From the NCBI GenBank assembly GCA_907165275.2, contig OU015672.1, positions 4,508,501 to 4,572,500 of the forward strand: DNA of 64,000 nucleotides, given 5' to 3'. The DNA comes from Zygaena filipendulae (Eukaryota; Arthropoda; Insecta; Lepidoptera; Zygaenidae). Numbering within the stretch: the stretch's first letter is position 1; each line of letters begins with the position of its first letter. Of the stretch, positions 31,000 through 42,019 are shown one piece after another. A program made the translations under genes and the position numbers. The notes beneath the pieces were generated by a model, which searched no databases, was not told where the DNA came from, and was given only the letters and a program-made list of their open reading frames with translations.

Positions 31000-33110
31000 A
31001 TAAACCTGTACAGTTAATACAAAAAAACCGGTATCTGGGTTATAAAAATACCCGTATTTCAAACATTGGTACTACTGCTTAACTCTTTACGCTGTTATTG
31101 AGTTTTCTTGCTACTTATAGCAGCAATGAGATCAATGACTTTCAAAAGCTATTTTTGTGACTGATTGTACCAGAGGTGTATACTTACTACTTAGTAACCC
31201 TGTGGTTGCCGTAAATGAAGCTCTTACTGCCCAGAACTATTTGCGGTAGACTTGTCAGTGGTCACATCCTCGAGCAAAAGGCTTAAACATAGACATTGGA
31301 CTGTTAACAAAGTTTTTCAAACGACTTGCAAAGGTTTGCAATAACCAATAGCTTTTTGATAAAAAAAAAACTTTTGAAGATATTTTAAACCTTCTCATGA
31401 TAGATTACCTAAGATACTTACATTAATAAAGAAGGACACAAATAAGTTGAATTAACGTTTATTAGACGCTATCACAATTAATCTTCAAAATCGTTCTTCC
31501 ATTCTCTTTATTTCGAATATAAACAGCTTTTGCGCTACGCCGATCTTGCGGTGGGGCGCAGGACTTAAACAAAGAGAACCGAGATTGCGTTTAGACTGAG
31601 AATCACCATTGCACTATTGTAGAGCTGCGACGTTATCGCAGCTCGGTAAATAAGAACAAATAAATAACGGTTTCCTTATATAAAATATGCAGAGTTAATT
31701 AATATTAATACTATGTACAATGTGTTAATGAACTAACCAAAAACCTGATAGGTATGCTCCATTAAAAAAAATAAACAATACTGTGACTAAAATAGAAATT
31801 ATGTTGAAAAAATTAATAGTTTAAAAGTTATTAAACATAAGCCCGGAGGTGACCTATCTACGAAATTTCAAGCGCTACGCGCCCGCACCTACGTGTCAAT
31901 GACAGATTTTACCTACGGGCGGAGTAATACACAGAAAGTTTCATTTCATTAGATAATTAGAAGTATGTTAAAATTTACTTCTAAGATTTGATTACATTTT
32001 TTGTTAATTTAGTAGTGAAGCGTATTAACAAGATGGAATCCCTTGTACATGATTACTTTTATACTTTCCCTCTTTTTTATGTTGTCCTTGTATGCATTAA
32101 TTGTAAAATAAATAAATAAGAGAACTAAAAACAATTGTGCGATAATAATGGTCAGAAATATCGCCTAAACGCACGTCGCGGTATTTCACAAAATGAAACC
32201 TTTAAAACTTTATATTCAGAATATTAAAATAAATTTATTTATTTATTTTTTATTTTGTTTATTCTACCTTAATTGACTTGACTTGATTTAGTTTGTTTTG
32301 CTTTATTATATTTTTGTTATATGTTGTTGTTACATTTTAATTAATTTTTCTTTTTAACATATTGGCAGTATTTGTAATTATGTATTGATATTTACCTCAG
32401 AAGAATAAGTATTGACATTTGCTATACCTGACGATCACTTTATCCTTTGACGTGTTATAATTTGATGTAATTTTCAATCTGATAATGTGAAATATATAAA
32501 TCTATCTAATCTATCTATACCTACATACATATTTTAAGCAATTTTTAATAGGGCTGATTATTTTAAAGATGGCGAATAGATACTTATTTAGAAGATAATG
32601 CTAGTTAACCTTTGACCGAACTTAAACGAGCGTCTAGATCTATAGAAATTTTCACGTTTCACGTTTTTGTTTCGGTACTTTATATCGTTCAAAAATAGGG
32701 CGATAGTCCTCCAACATGTTACATATTTTCAATCCTGAACATTCGCAACACGTAGGTACCTCACATGGTTTAGAGCTTGACAACGTTTTGACAATGTTAT
32801 CGTGCATCGTATTGCAAGTTTCGAGCCGAGGCTTGCATTTAATGTAATGTTGGTTACTGTAATTATGTTTATCGATATGATTTTTGGGTCCCTAGTTAAC
32901 GATCGATACTATAACGTTGTCAAAACGTTGTCAAGACTGCCGGCCCGAGTCTGGTAATGGAATCAATGAAGGCTGTCTATTGGTATCTTATCTATAAGCA
33001 AAGATCCTTGAGTCGGCACAGTATCGTCCGACGGTCGTTCCGTCGGACGACGGCGCGTTAACAGTTCACACGTAATTAAGCAGATTTGCTGCCGGACACA
33101 AAAGAAGAAA
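31000..33110. other. Intergenic stretch with MITEs
   Basis: 31715-31915 is a minus fragment of the MITE seen at 40811-41164 (GTGTTAATGAACTAACC, GGAGGTGACCTATCTACGAA). 31622-31644 is a small hairpin, GAGCTGCGA/TCGCAGCTC. 32776-32935 has 25-bp inverted ends (listed separately). No coding exon. Confidence 0.4.
32776..32935. mobile_element. Short MITE, 160 bp
   Basis: Ends CTTGACAACGTTTTGACAAT and ATTGTCAAAACGTTGTCAAG-like (one mismatch over 25 bp) are inverted. Confidence 0.7.
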
Positions 33111-33145
33111 ATTCCAGGGATATATTTTATCTCACCAAGAGTAAG
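33025..33145 (+). promoter_or_regulatory. Possible promoter or 5' exon with hairpin
   Basis: GGCACAGTATCG (initiator-like) is followed by a GC-rich hairpin, CGTCCGACGG/CCGTCGGACG. About 100 bp later comes AAGA/GTAAGG, a good donor. A noncoding first exon on the plus strand is possible. There is no proof of a link to the SLC6 gene. Confidence 0.2.
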
Positions 33146-33476
33146 GAGACACTTCGGTTATTCACTTCAAAGAAATTTTGGTTTAATATCGTGGTCTATT
33201 GAGTTCAATTATTATCCTTTGATACCAGATACAATATATCTGGTAATGATAATAATTTTATTGGTCTCGTCAAACTTCAAAATCAACAAGTATATATACT
33301 CGTAGTATACCGTGTCTTCAGTAAGTTGTTTTAGGCCAGCGCGGCATCGGAAGCATTCTCGCCTCTTCTTCAAATCGCAGGGGCTCGATCCACAGACTTG
33401 TGTAAATAAATAAATAAAATAAAAATAGTAAAAAAATAGAGAAAAAATATATAGGCAAATAAAAGTAAAGGTATAC

Positions 33477-33824
33477 ATCCCAACAAAAAACATTTTCATG
33501 TAAAATGTTGCCAAGACGAGACCATATACCAGCACTTTCAAAAACTTATCAGATCTTATGTAGAGCCAAGCTTTTAATTCTACACTCTCTAACTCTACAA
33601 TGTCGAACTTCACAAACTCTACACCTTAGTCAAAATATGTGGCTTGGCCATTTCGCTGCATTCAAATGGCCTTCAATTCAAAGGTGAAAAATTGATCCAT
33701 TGTTCATTACTTTTTTGTTATGTAATAGTTCTTTGTCGTAACGAAACGGCCACGAACTTTTTGAAAGTGCTAGTATATGGTATCGTCTTGGCAACATTTT
33801 ACATGAAAATGTTTTTGTTGGGAT
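33477..33824. mobile_element. MITE, 348 bp, 70-bp terminal repeats
   Basis: The left end (ATCCCAACAAAAAACATTTT, GTAAAATGTTGCCAAGACGA) and the right end (TCGTCTTGGCAACATTTTAC, AAAATGTTTTTGTTGGGAT) are inverted. The centre has repeated CTCTAACTCTACAA words. Confidence 0.85.
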
Positions 33825-33829
33825 TTAAT

Positions 33830-34180
33830 TTCTTTTTGTAAGTCAAAATTGCGGAAGTCTCATACAAACTTTCATGCCCTAATTTAAGGGGTTGGGGGAT
33901 AAAAGTTACAAGTTATATTTGTTTATTGTTTGTTTACTAATACTAACTTCCATACCAAATTTCAGCTTTCTAGGACTTTAGGAAATACCCTAAGAATTTT
34001 GATGATCATCAGTGAGTCAGTGGCGAAATCGGGGTTTTTTAGATATCAATAAAATCTAAAGTATGAGAGCTATGCAATTAAAACTTTATATATTTAATAA
34101 GTCTGCTATTGAAAACGTATTTCGAAAATTTTGTTTATCTGGTATAATCCAGACCCAAGTTAGAAGGGTTCAAATAAACC
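33830..34180. other. Intergenic, likely transposon-derived
   Basis: It contains CCATACCAAATTTCAGCTTT and GATCATCAGTGAGTCAGTG, word patterns I associate with dispersed lepidopteran repeats. No gene is seen. Confidence 0.3.
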
Positions 34181-34185
34181 ACGAA

Positions 34186-37100
34186 GTGAAATGAAATGAA
34201 ATGAAATGAATGAAATGAAAAACACTTTATTGAACACCACAAACATGCAAAACAGTACAATAAAAAAAATATTTAGAAACGGAAAGTATTAAGTGGCTCC
34301 AAAAGGCGGCCTTATCACTATAAAGCGATCTCTTCCAGGCTACCGGGCGGAGTATGGAGATGTTTGTTACAGAAAAGATAGGTAGGTGGTGCAGCAACAC
34401 AGCAAATTAAATCAAAAAAAAATTGTATTATAAGAAATATTAAATGCAATACATAGATAGGTAAAGTGAAGATAATGAAATAAATAAATAAAAACTATAG
34501 AAATATACTAAATACATGATGATGTATACAGAAACTGCAATAACTAAGGAACAAGCGACATGAAATATGCGTGAAGACGTGATTTAAAGATGGATATAGA
34601 CTTAGAATCTCTTATAGTTGAAGGCAGAGAATTCCATAAAGAGATGGCTTGGACAGTGTAGGATTTTTTGTAGAAGACGGTAGAATGGATAGGAGTGGAG
34701 AGAAGATAATTATTACAGGAACGCGGCAGTCTGGAGGAACCCGAAGCAATGAAATTAAAGCGTTCTTTAAGATAAGTAGGGAATGATGGCTTAAATAGGA
34801 TGTTATGAAGAAGAGACAGCACGTGCGAGTTCCGACGAAAACGAATCGGGAGCCACTTTAGACGTTTACGGAATTCTGTAATGTGGTCATACTTTCGAAC
34901 ACCAAATATGAACCTGATACAAAGGTTTTGAAGGCGCTCTAGTCTGTCAAGTTGGGCTTCAGTTAGATCGCAATAACAGACATCGGCATAGTCCAGTATG
35001 GATAAGAGTAGGGACTGAGCCAAAGCAATTTTAGTAGGAATGGGAAGAAAATTTTGAAGTCTTTTTAAAGATCCAGCTGCTGCAAACATCTTTTTACTTA
35101 ATTGAACCATTTGCGGTCCCCACGAAAGTGTCCTATCTAACGTGATCCCAAGACTTTTTACAGTATCACTGTAAGGGACACAGACTCCATTGAGGTTCAA
35201 CTGAGGGAGCGATGACAAGTCAAGTTTCGCAAGCAATCTTGAACTACCGATGATGATTGCTTGAGTTTTAGAGGGATTTAACCTCAAACCGTGCCGATCG
35301 CCCCACTCAACTAACCTAGCCAAATCAGCGTTAGTGGTATTAATAGTTCTGGTGAGATCCTCCAGCGACGAATGCAAATATATTTGAAGATCGTCCGCAT
35401 ATAAATGGTAGCGAGACGACAGCTGGGAGGAGATATTATTAATAAATAAAGAAAAAAGTAAAGGCGATAAGACTCCACCTTGCGGTACGCCAGCCGATAC
35501 ATCACACCAGGACGACAGACGGTCGTCGACGCGGATACGCTGCCGGCGACCGCAGAGGTAGCTACGAAACCACTCAGTTACCGCGGTAGAAATGTTAAGG
35601 GAGCGTAGAAAGCCTAGCAGTATGTCAAAATCAACACAGCCGAAGGCGTTGCTAAAATCGAGAAGGGTCAAGATGGTGACTTGCTTATTGTCCATTGCAT
35701 AGCGTATGTCGTCAGTGATTTTCACAAGTGCAGTAGCCGTACCATGACCAGGACGGAAGCCGGATTGGAAAGGATTTAGTAGGTCGTTTCGATTTAGGAA
35801 GGCGGTGATTTGAGCATGGACTAGTTTTTCGAGGACTTTTGAAAGGTAGGGTAAGATGGAAATTGGACGATAATCAGCAGGAACTACGGGAGAGGACTTT
35901 TTAGGTAATGGAATAATTTCTGCTTCCTTCCACGCCACGGGGAACATTCCTGAAGTAATGGAGTCATTTAGGATGTGGGTAATAATAGGAGTAACAATAT
36001 CAATGATGGGAATGATCATTTTACGGCTAATGCAATCGCTACCAGCCGCGTTTGACACGATTGAAAGTAAGCTCCTCCTAACATCATCGTCGGTGAACTG
36101 GCTAAAAACAAGTGAAAAGTTGTCAGGAGGGGGGGAAGACGCTAGAGAATTAAGAGTGCAACTTTTGGAGCTACTATCAATTGTAGGAACAGTGGTGAAA
36201 AATTTATTCAATCCGTCGAGATCTATATTAGATGACGAGATAGCAGCTGACTGTGATTTTCCAACTCCCAATGACCTGAGAAATCTCCAGACTTTCGCAG
36301 AATCCTCAATTTCTACTGAGTTGTGAATATAACGTCTTTGAGCATCTCTACAAATTTTGTTACAGCGATTTCTAAGAAGTCTATATTTTGCAAGTCTATC
36401 ATCGGTAGGGTGAGCTTTATATTTAGCTTTAGCTCGGTTTCTTGCCTCTTGCAGAGTTTTAATTTCAGGAGTTAGCCAGGGAGCTGGAAGATGTTTCATT
36501 TTTATACGGCGAACTGGTGCATGTTTATCATAAAGCTGAGTAATAAGAAAGTTGAAGGTATTAAGTTTGGCATCCACCGAGTCGGCGGTCAGAACACACG
36601 ACCAATCAATTCGGCAGGCGTCCTCACGGAGAGCCTCATTGTCGATCCCACCAAAACAACGCTGCATTATTATTCGTCCTTTCGCTTTGGGAGGGTGTAA
36701 TTTATAAGACAAGAAAATGGCGTCGTGATATGAAAACGCGTCTGCAGCGCATTGACCATGTTTAAAGACATGGTCAGGTGCAGATACAAGAATTAGATCA
36801 AGGAGTGACGGTGAACAGTTGGGAAAAAAATGAGTTGCATTAAGTGGAAGGATATGAAGATTGAAAGATTTAATAGTAGATTCCAGCTGGTTTGATCTAT
36901 GATCACGCCTTAGTAGACAGGTATTAAAGTCTCCCATTAGAATAGTGTGGTCATACGAAGGAATAAAAGTGTCAAGGAGGAGTTCGAGAGAGGAGAAGTA
37001 GTTAACGTTGAGTGATGGGCTGTAGAAAACCCCGAGAAGAATCTTGGAATGAGACAGAATGACTTCGATTAAAAGATGCTCAGCAGAATTATCTGGTGGA

Positions 37101-37420
37101 GGTTGAGGTGACTGACTAATTAGGGTGTAGGATAAGTGCGACCGTAAATATATTGCAACTCCGCCGCCCCTTTTATTAGTACGATCATTCCGGATAAGCT
37201 GCATACCAGGTAACGAGTAAGAAGTAGAAGATAAGCAAGGTTTAAGCCAGGTTTCAGACACGAGGATAGCATGAATGTAGTTACAGTCGAAGGAGGAGAA
37301 GAAGTGCTTCGAGAAAAGATAGGTAGTGAGTGCCCTTGCGCTTCGCTGGCTCGTCTTGGCGGGGGCACTACCGTGCCCCCAGATATCAGTCTTTTCTAAT
37401 ATACCCTCAGAAGAATAACT
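34186..37420 (-). mobile_element. Non-LTR retrotransposon, nearly full ORF2
   Basis: A minus-strand LINE with one long ORF2 (34544-37480 reading frame), a 3' UTR (GGAGCCACTTAATACTTTCC, CAATAAAGTGTTTTTCATTT) and a (ATTTC)n tail at 34186-34222 (plus strand reads ATGAA repeats). Pentanucleotide tails are typical of CR1/Jockey-superfamily elements. There is no ORF1. The 5' end is truncated or rearranged near 37.3-37.4 kb. Related 3' tails at 5885, 53459 and 37697 show the family is active or was recently so. Confidence 0.85.
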
Positions 37421-37480
37421 AGTTCTTCTGTGGATATACCTAATATATATTTCTAACCTACGAACCAGAACAATTACCAC
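34544..37480 (-). CDS. LINE ORF2: endonuclease plus reverse transcriptase
   Basis: 978 uninterrupted codons. Residues about 66-260 are an APE-type endonuclease: SETWL at 75-79, GGGVAIYL at 105, MGDFN at 182-186, LDLILVS at 227-233, and SYHDAIF at 250-256, where the usual SDH motif reads SYH. Residues about 515-740 are the reverse transcriptase: ADYRPISILP, FQSGFRPGHGT, motif A LLDFSNAF (Asp 608) and GVPQGGVLSPLLF. Motif C is YADD at 694-697. The tail has WLPIRFRR and WNSLPSTIRDSKS, as in CR1/Jockey superfamily elements. The first 50 or so residues do not look like endonuclease and probably derive from flanking or rearranged sequence, so the true ORF start is lost. All RT catalytic Asp residues are present, so it may encode active RT. 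Clade (Kiri, Daphne or CR1) not decided. Confidence 0.88.
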   Translation of the reverse strand: MVIVLVRRLEIYIRYIHRRTSYSSEGILEKTDIWGHGSAPAKTSQRSARALTTYLFSKHFFSSFDCNYIHAILVSETWLKPCLSSTSYSLPGMQLIRNDRTNKRGGGVAIYLRSHLSYTLISQSPQPPPDNSAEHLLIEVILSHSKILLGVFYSPSLNVNYFSSLELLLDTFIPSYDHTILMGDFNTCLLRRDHRSNQLESTIKSFNLHILPLNATHFFPNCSPSLLDLILVSAPDHVFKHGQCAADAFSYHDAIFLSYKLHPPKAKGRIIMQRCFGGIDNEALREDACRIDWSCVLTADSVDAKLNTFNFLITQLYDKHAPVRRIKMKHLPAPWLTPEIKTLQEARNRAKAKYKAHPTDDRLAKYRLLRNRCNKICRDAQRRYIHNSVEIEDSAKVWRFLRSLGVGKSQSAAISSSNIDLDGLNKFFTTVPTIDSSSKSCTLNSLASSPPPDNFSLVFSQFTDDDVRRSLLSIVSNAAGSDCISRKMIIPIIDIVTPIITHILNDSITSGMFPVAWKEAEIIPLPKKSSPVVPADYRPISILPYLSKVLEKLVHAQITAFLNRNDLLNPFQSGFRPGHGTATALVKITDDIRYAMDNKQVTILTLLDFSNAFGCVDFDILLGFLRSLNISTAVTEWFRSYLCGRRQRIRVDDRLSSWCDVSAGVPQGGVLSPLLFSLFINNISSQLSSRYHLYADDLQIYLHSSLEDLTRTINTTNADLARLVEWGDRHGLRLNPSKTQAIIIGSSRLLAKLDLSSLPQLNLNGVCVPYSDTVKSLGITLDRTLSWGPQMVQLSKKMFAAAGSLKRLQNFLPIPTKIALAQSLLLSILDYADVCYCDLTEAQLDRLERLQNLCIRFIFGVRKYDHITEFRKRLKWLPIRFRRNSHVLSLLHNILFKPSFPTYLKERFNFIASGSSRLPRSCNNYLLSTPIHSTVFYKKSYTVQAISLWNSLPSTIRDSKSISIFKSRLHAYFMSLVP

Positions 37481-37689
37481 AGGTAAAGAAGAGTACGTGC
37501 GTACCTACCAATCCGCGCTAAATATGTTGAGTGCGCTACACGTGGCCGACTCCACCTCAATGTTATTTATATTTAGTATGTACGATTTTGACTTTATATC
37601 ATAACGTTCGGAAAACAAAATTGAGACTAAGGGTCGCAGACCACGGTTTATTGTCTTTAATTTTTTTTTTCATTCCAATCCCACCGTAC

Positions 37690-37830
37690 AGTGTTCAAAT
37701 CAAATCAAATCAAATATGCTTTATTGCCCCAGAAAAGAAAATAAAAACTAAGACAGATAAAAAGTAATACAGAGCAAAAGGCGGCCTTGTTGCTAGAGGC
37801 AATCTTTTCAAGGCAACCTTAAGGTGATAG
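37690..37830 (-). repeat. LINE 3' tail with (CAAAT)n
   Basis: The (TCAAA) repeats at 37696-37718 are followed by TATGCTTTATTGCCCC and, further in, AAGGCGGCCTTGTTGC. This is the minus-oriented 3' end of another LINE of the same superfamily. Confidence 0.7.
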
Positions 37831-37834
37831 AGAA

Positions 37835-39160
37835 CTGTAAATAGAAACTAGAAGCGGGTGCTGGGTGCACAACGTTAACGTTGTCAATGTTATTAACAGT
37901 GTTAGTGACAGTCTAAATCAATTATTATTATGTTTTTATTTATATTTAGGTAATGTTTTATTAATTTCATCCCTACTTTCATTAATATAATACATTTTTA
38001 ATAAAAATTTAAAGAATTTATATTTCTAATGTATAATAAATTAAAATAGCAACATCTAAATAATTTTGCAAATTTCCTTACTAATAAAAGTAAATCTTAA
38101 AAGAATGAAAAACAATAATTATATAATGATTGTAATACGTTTTACTAAACAAAAGTTTAGAGACTAAAAATATCAAGTTTCTTATACAAAACCAACCTAC
38201 GCTAAAATTAAAAAGACATTATTTATGTTAAAATTTTCGCAAGCTTTATAAAAAACTAGTTACGATTCGACTTTTTCCTGTTATTACATCACAAAATAAT
38301 AATGAAACTAACTTGCCTTTTAAAGTTATTACTATAATACCTACCTATACTAGCTGTCCCGCGCGGTTTCACCCGCGATAATTTCAGAGTTCCCGCGGAA
38401 TTGTTTATTACAAAATTTTGCCCCGCCTTTTCACCACCCTCTTAGGGGAAAATCCTTTTTTATCGTATCTATCTTTTTTACTCTTGATCTTCTATTGTTC
38501 AGGCTAGGCTAAGAGTTTTTTTTGCCTGTCTGAAAGAGGTAAATGTAAAAAAATAAAAGTGACGTAATGTGTTAAGCGTGGCTGTGATTGGTGTTTCGTT
38601 GCAACGTTCCGTTTCAAAAAATTAAAAGTTGAATATTTTGGAAACTATTGAAATTTTTTTAGTAAATCTTTCACGATAACGCTTTTCTAAGGCTCTATTT
38701 TTCAAATATTGACACAATTTCTTATAATAAATTTCATGCAAGTACCCTATTAGTAAACTAGCGTTTAATTTTGGAAACAATTTAATTCAAAGATGCTCGA
38801 TGTCACAGGTACTTTGATAGCCTTTTGGCATGACACCCCCTTTTTGACTAACCCTGTACAAGTTCAGCAACTTGTATTACGTACACACTGTTTAGTAGAT
38901 AATAATAGTTCAGTATTAGTGTGTACTAGACAAGCAGTAGTCACGTTTCTCGTTGCAATTGCATTGCAAATGACAGACAATACGCGACGCCTCTTGAAAC
39001 GCTCGATATAAATTAGATTCAATTAAATCGGTTACACTCCTAATGCTTAGCTGGCTGTTCGTAGATAATAACTATCGGGTGGAATTTGTGTTTACCCTGA
39101 GTCTGGGTTTTTAGGAGGAAATAAAGAGAGAAAGAAAATGCATTTATTTGGAAACAGAGA
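37835..39160. other. Intergenic AT-rich stretch
   Basis: A Helitron-like minus 3' end lies at 38350-38400 (CTAGCTGTCCCGCGCGG). 38560-38850 looks repeat-derived (GTTCCGTTTCAAAAAATT to ACTAACCCTGTACA). No exon recognised. Confidence 0.4.
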
Positions 39161-39164
39161 CACA

Positions 39165-39425
39165 ATCAAAAAATAACGACGATACATGTTGAGTTGAAAT
39201 TTTGCGTGAAGTTACAACCCGGTGCAGTTTGTAGGTAGGTACGGGGCTTATAATGAATAATGTCGTCACGAGTTCCCGACCTTATACTTTAATGCGCTTT
39301 ATCTATGTTTATTTTAATTAATTTGAAAAAGCAAGAAACACGTGTCTATTATTTTATTGTTCTCTACATGACGGACTATTTAAAATTTTGATTTTCATAC
39401 CCTGGAGAATATCCAATTATACGTA
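39165..39425 (+). mobile_element. TGACGTCA MITE, diverged partial copy
   Basis: It shares AAAAAATAACGACGATACAT, TTTAATGCGCTTTATC and GACGGACTATTTAAAATTT with the copy at 39563-39889, but the CRE-like core is mutated. The two copies lie in tandem, about 150 bp apart. Confidence 0.55.
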
Positions 39426-39562
39426 GGGAATAAAAGAACACTATATTTAAGAAAATATTTCAAGAAAACAATGTCATGACCAAAACAGTCACTGTCTCAG
39501 CAACATACTATGAGTGCGGAAACTCCTTGCGCTGATTTTCAGCCAGGACCAAAGACAATGGG

Positions 39563-39889
39563 CATGTTGACTAATTTTTATTTTTTAGTCCGTCTTGTAG
39601 ATTATTAAAAAATATTGGACACGTATTTTTTCTTTTTTTACGTAATCAAAAAATAACGGCGATATATTGAGTTGAAATTTCGCGTGACGTCACTATTCTG
39701 ACAGTTTGTATGGCGGTTTTAGCGGTTTAGTGACGTCACGACCCCCTCACCCTAAACTTTAATGCGCTTTATCTCTGTATATTTAAATTTATTTAAAAAA
39801 GCAAAAAATACGTGTCTATTGTTTTTTTTATTTTCTAACTGACGGACTAATTAGAATTTTGATTTTCAAAAGTAGTCCACATCCCTATT
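39563..39889 (+). mobile_element. TGACGTCA-containing MITE, copy 2
   Basis: It starts GGCATGTTGACTAATTTTTA with TAGTCCGTC inside and ends GTAGTCCACATCCCTATT, an inverted pair. Two TGACGTCAC cores lie at about 39685 and 39731. A minus Helitron-like copy (39899-40084) begins 10 bp beyond. Confidence 0.75.
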
Positions 39890-39898
39890 CATTTTATT

Positions 39899-40084
39899 AA
39901 CTATTTCCCGCGGTTTCATCCGCGGTAATTTCGGAGTTGCCGCGGGAATTCTGGAATAAAAAGTACCCTACCCTTCTCTGTATCCCTGACAACGTGTATG
40001 TTTTTCTTTTAAATTTCGTAACAGACAGACAGACAGATAGATAGACAGACAGAGTTACTTTCGCATTTACAATATTGTAGGTAT
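39899..40084 (-). mobile_element. Helitron-like element (minus)
   Basis: It has CCCGCGGTTTCATCCGCGG, GGAATAAAAAGTACCCTACC and GACAACGTGTATG, then a (CAGA)n/(TAGA)n microsatellite at 40022-40052 and TTTACAATATTGTAGG. Confidence 0.7.
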
Positions 40085-40089
40085 TAGTA

Positions 40090-40810
40090 TAAAATAATGC
40101 AACGCATTACTAATACACTATACACTAAGGATTATGACTGTGTAGGATGTTACTAGTTAGCAGTGAGTTTTTTAGAAAAGTTGAAACATGAATAGAACAT
40201 AAGAATATATAAGTAGGTACAGTAAATACTCGAGCAGCAAATATTGCTATAAAAATATTTATTACTGTGTCAGTATACGGACATAATATATACTATATAT
40301 TATAGTTATGTTTGTATGCGAATATGCGTTTATGTACGTTAACGGCTTATTGCAGTAGTTTGTGGACATCATAAGGATGATATTAATTTTCGTCAAGTAG
40401 CTGGCGTTTCGTCGTAAAATGCCAGATGTATTTGTTATTAAAACCTTCACACTACTGCCTTTGCTATAAAAATAATTAGGTACCTATACCCTAAGATTGA
40501 GAGATCTTTCTAGATCTTTCTAGGTAAGGTAAATACTAGGTAATTTTTGATGATAAACAGCAATTTTAAGCGGTTTTTCCCGTTACTTAAAAGGGTCTTA
40601 AAAGAAAATTCACAAATTTGTTCTATTGTTTTATATTCTTATTAATCTTCTTATACTTGTATCTATATTATAATACCTACAAACAAATTGCCGTTCGTCA
40701 GTCTGGCAAAAACTCCAAAAATGGCTTGACCGATGTGAATGATTCTTTTCTTTTGGTTTCGTTACTTTTAGAAGGTTTGTTGATTGACAACGCTCATAGC
40801 TGGATCTTAT
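40090..40810. other. Intergenic AT-rich stretch
   Basis: 40650-40805 resembles a Helitron-like 5' portion (TCTATATTATAATACCTAC, GGCTTGACCGATGTGAATG). No gene is seen. Confidence 0.35.
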
Positions 40811-41164
40811 ACAACGTGTTAATGAATTAACTGAAAACTAGAAAGTAGTTTGCTCAGAATCAACTAGCGAATCGATCGCACTATGTTTTAATATAGGTTA
40901 TATTTTTTCATTTTTACTAGCCCATGTCTAAATTATTTATATTACAATATTTGGCGCGTACGCCGCCCGCAGCAAAAAAAAATCGAACCGGTAGGCTTGG
41001 GTGTAGCGCTTATAATTTTGTAGAGAGGTCACCTCCAAACTAATGTTGAATAACTTTTAAAGTATAAATTTTTTCGACATAAAATATATTTTAATTATAT
41101 TATTGTTTATTGTTTTAAATGGGATGTATCAGGTAGGTTTTCAGTTAATTCATTAACACGTTGT
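40811..41164. mobile_element. MITE with perfect 28-bp terminal repeats
   Basis: The left end 40811-40838 (ACAACGTGTTAATGAATTAA...) and the right end 41137-41164 are exact reverse complements. The inner sequence has GCGAATCGATCGCACTATG and AGAGGTCACCTCCAAACTAA. Partial copies are at 14795-15256 and 31715-31915. Confidence 0.9.
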
Positions 41165-41269
41165 CTAGAAATTTTTAGAAATATTTCTTAACTGTTTGTC
41201 GATATTCACAATAGTCACTCTTAAATGCGTGAAAAAGAATCACGTCGTCTAAATATAAACGTAATAGGT

Positions 41270-41375
41270 TTCTCAACGGATCTGCCTCCACCGGGTATCG
41301 AACCCGGCCCCGGGACTTCTTAATTTCCGGCCTTCCACAAAACGTGGTGACCACTTGAGTCTTCGTCCTAACATC
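41270..41375 (-). repeat. tRNA-like SINE head fragment
   Basis: The minus strand carries CCGGGTTCGATACCCGG (B-box stem-loop), preceded by GTGGTCACCACG. A full tRNA cloverleaf is not formed. SINE-derived rather than a functional tRNA. Confidence 0.5.
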
Positions 41376-41816
41376 TTTCTAATTTATGTAATAACTTTAA
41401 ACAAGCAATTTTCGAAAATTTATTAATTACTATAGTTGTGGATAAAATAAAATTATAATTTGGATAATTTTTCATTGATTTTCTGCTCCTATTGCTCGTA
41501 GCGTGATGGTTTATTGCCTAGAGCCTTCCTCGATAAAGAGATTCCTGAGATTAGTGCGTTCAACCAAACTAACAAACAAACAAACTCAGCTTTATAATAT
41601 TAGTATAGATTAGCTTTTCCTCCCACGGTTACATCCCCATGAATTTCGATTTCGAGATACAAAGAATCAGTCGAGTATTTCCACAGAGTTTAAAATGATA
41701 ATAACACTTCACAACAGACATGACACAGATCTACTTGATCCCACACTAAGCTATAAGCTTGTGTCGTGGAAACCAAGCAATCGTGGCATAATATACCTAC
41801 TTCATATTATTATATA

Positions 41817-42019
41817 CTAGTTGTGCCCCGCGGTTTCCCCGCGTTAATTTCAGAGTTCCCGCGGGAATTCCGGGATAAAAAGTACCCTATGTGTTAATCT
41901 AATGTATAAGCTATATTATTGTATAGTTTCATTTAAATCCATCCAGTAGTTTTTTCGTGAAAGAGTAACAAACATCCATTCATACATACAAACTTTCGCA
42001 TTTATAATATTAGTAAGGA
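41817..42019 (-). mobile_element. Helitron-like element (minus) in left arm
   Basis: It has CTAGTTGTGCCCCGCGG at one end and TAATATTAGTAAGGA before T at the other. Complete. Confidence 0.75.

Noticed and set aside
31622..31644. GC hairpin resembling a bacterial terminator
   Set aside because: Eukaryotic intergenic DNA; no bacterial-type transcription unit nearby.
33212..33613. 133-codon minus open frame
   Set aside because: Low-complexity, Phe/Tyr-rich translation of AT-rich DNA running into a MITE arm.
35958..36326. 122-codon plus open frame opposite the LINE
   Set aside because: Antisense shadow of ORF2 of the LINE.
41270..41375. Possible tRNA gene
   Set aside because: Only the T-arm/B-box part folds; the acceptor and anticodon arms do not. 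SINE-derived.
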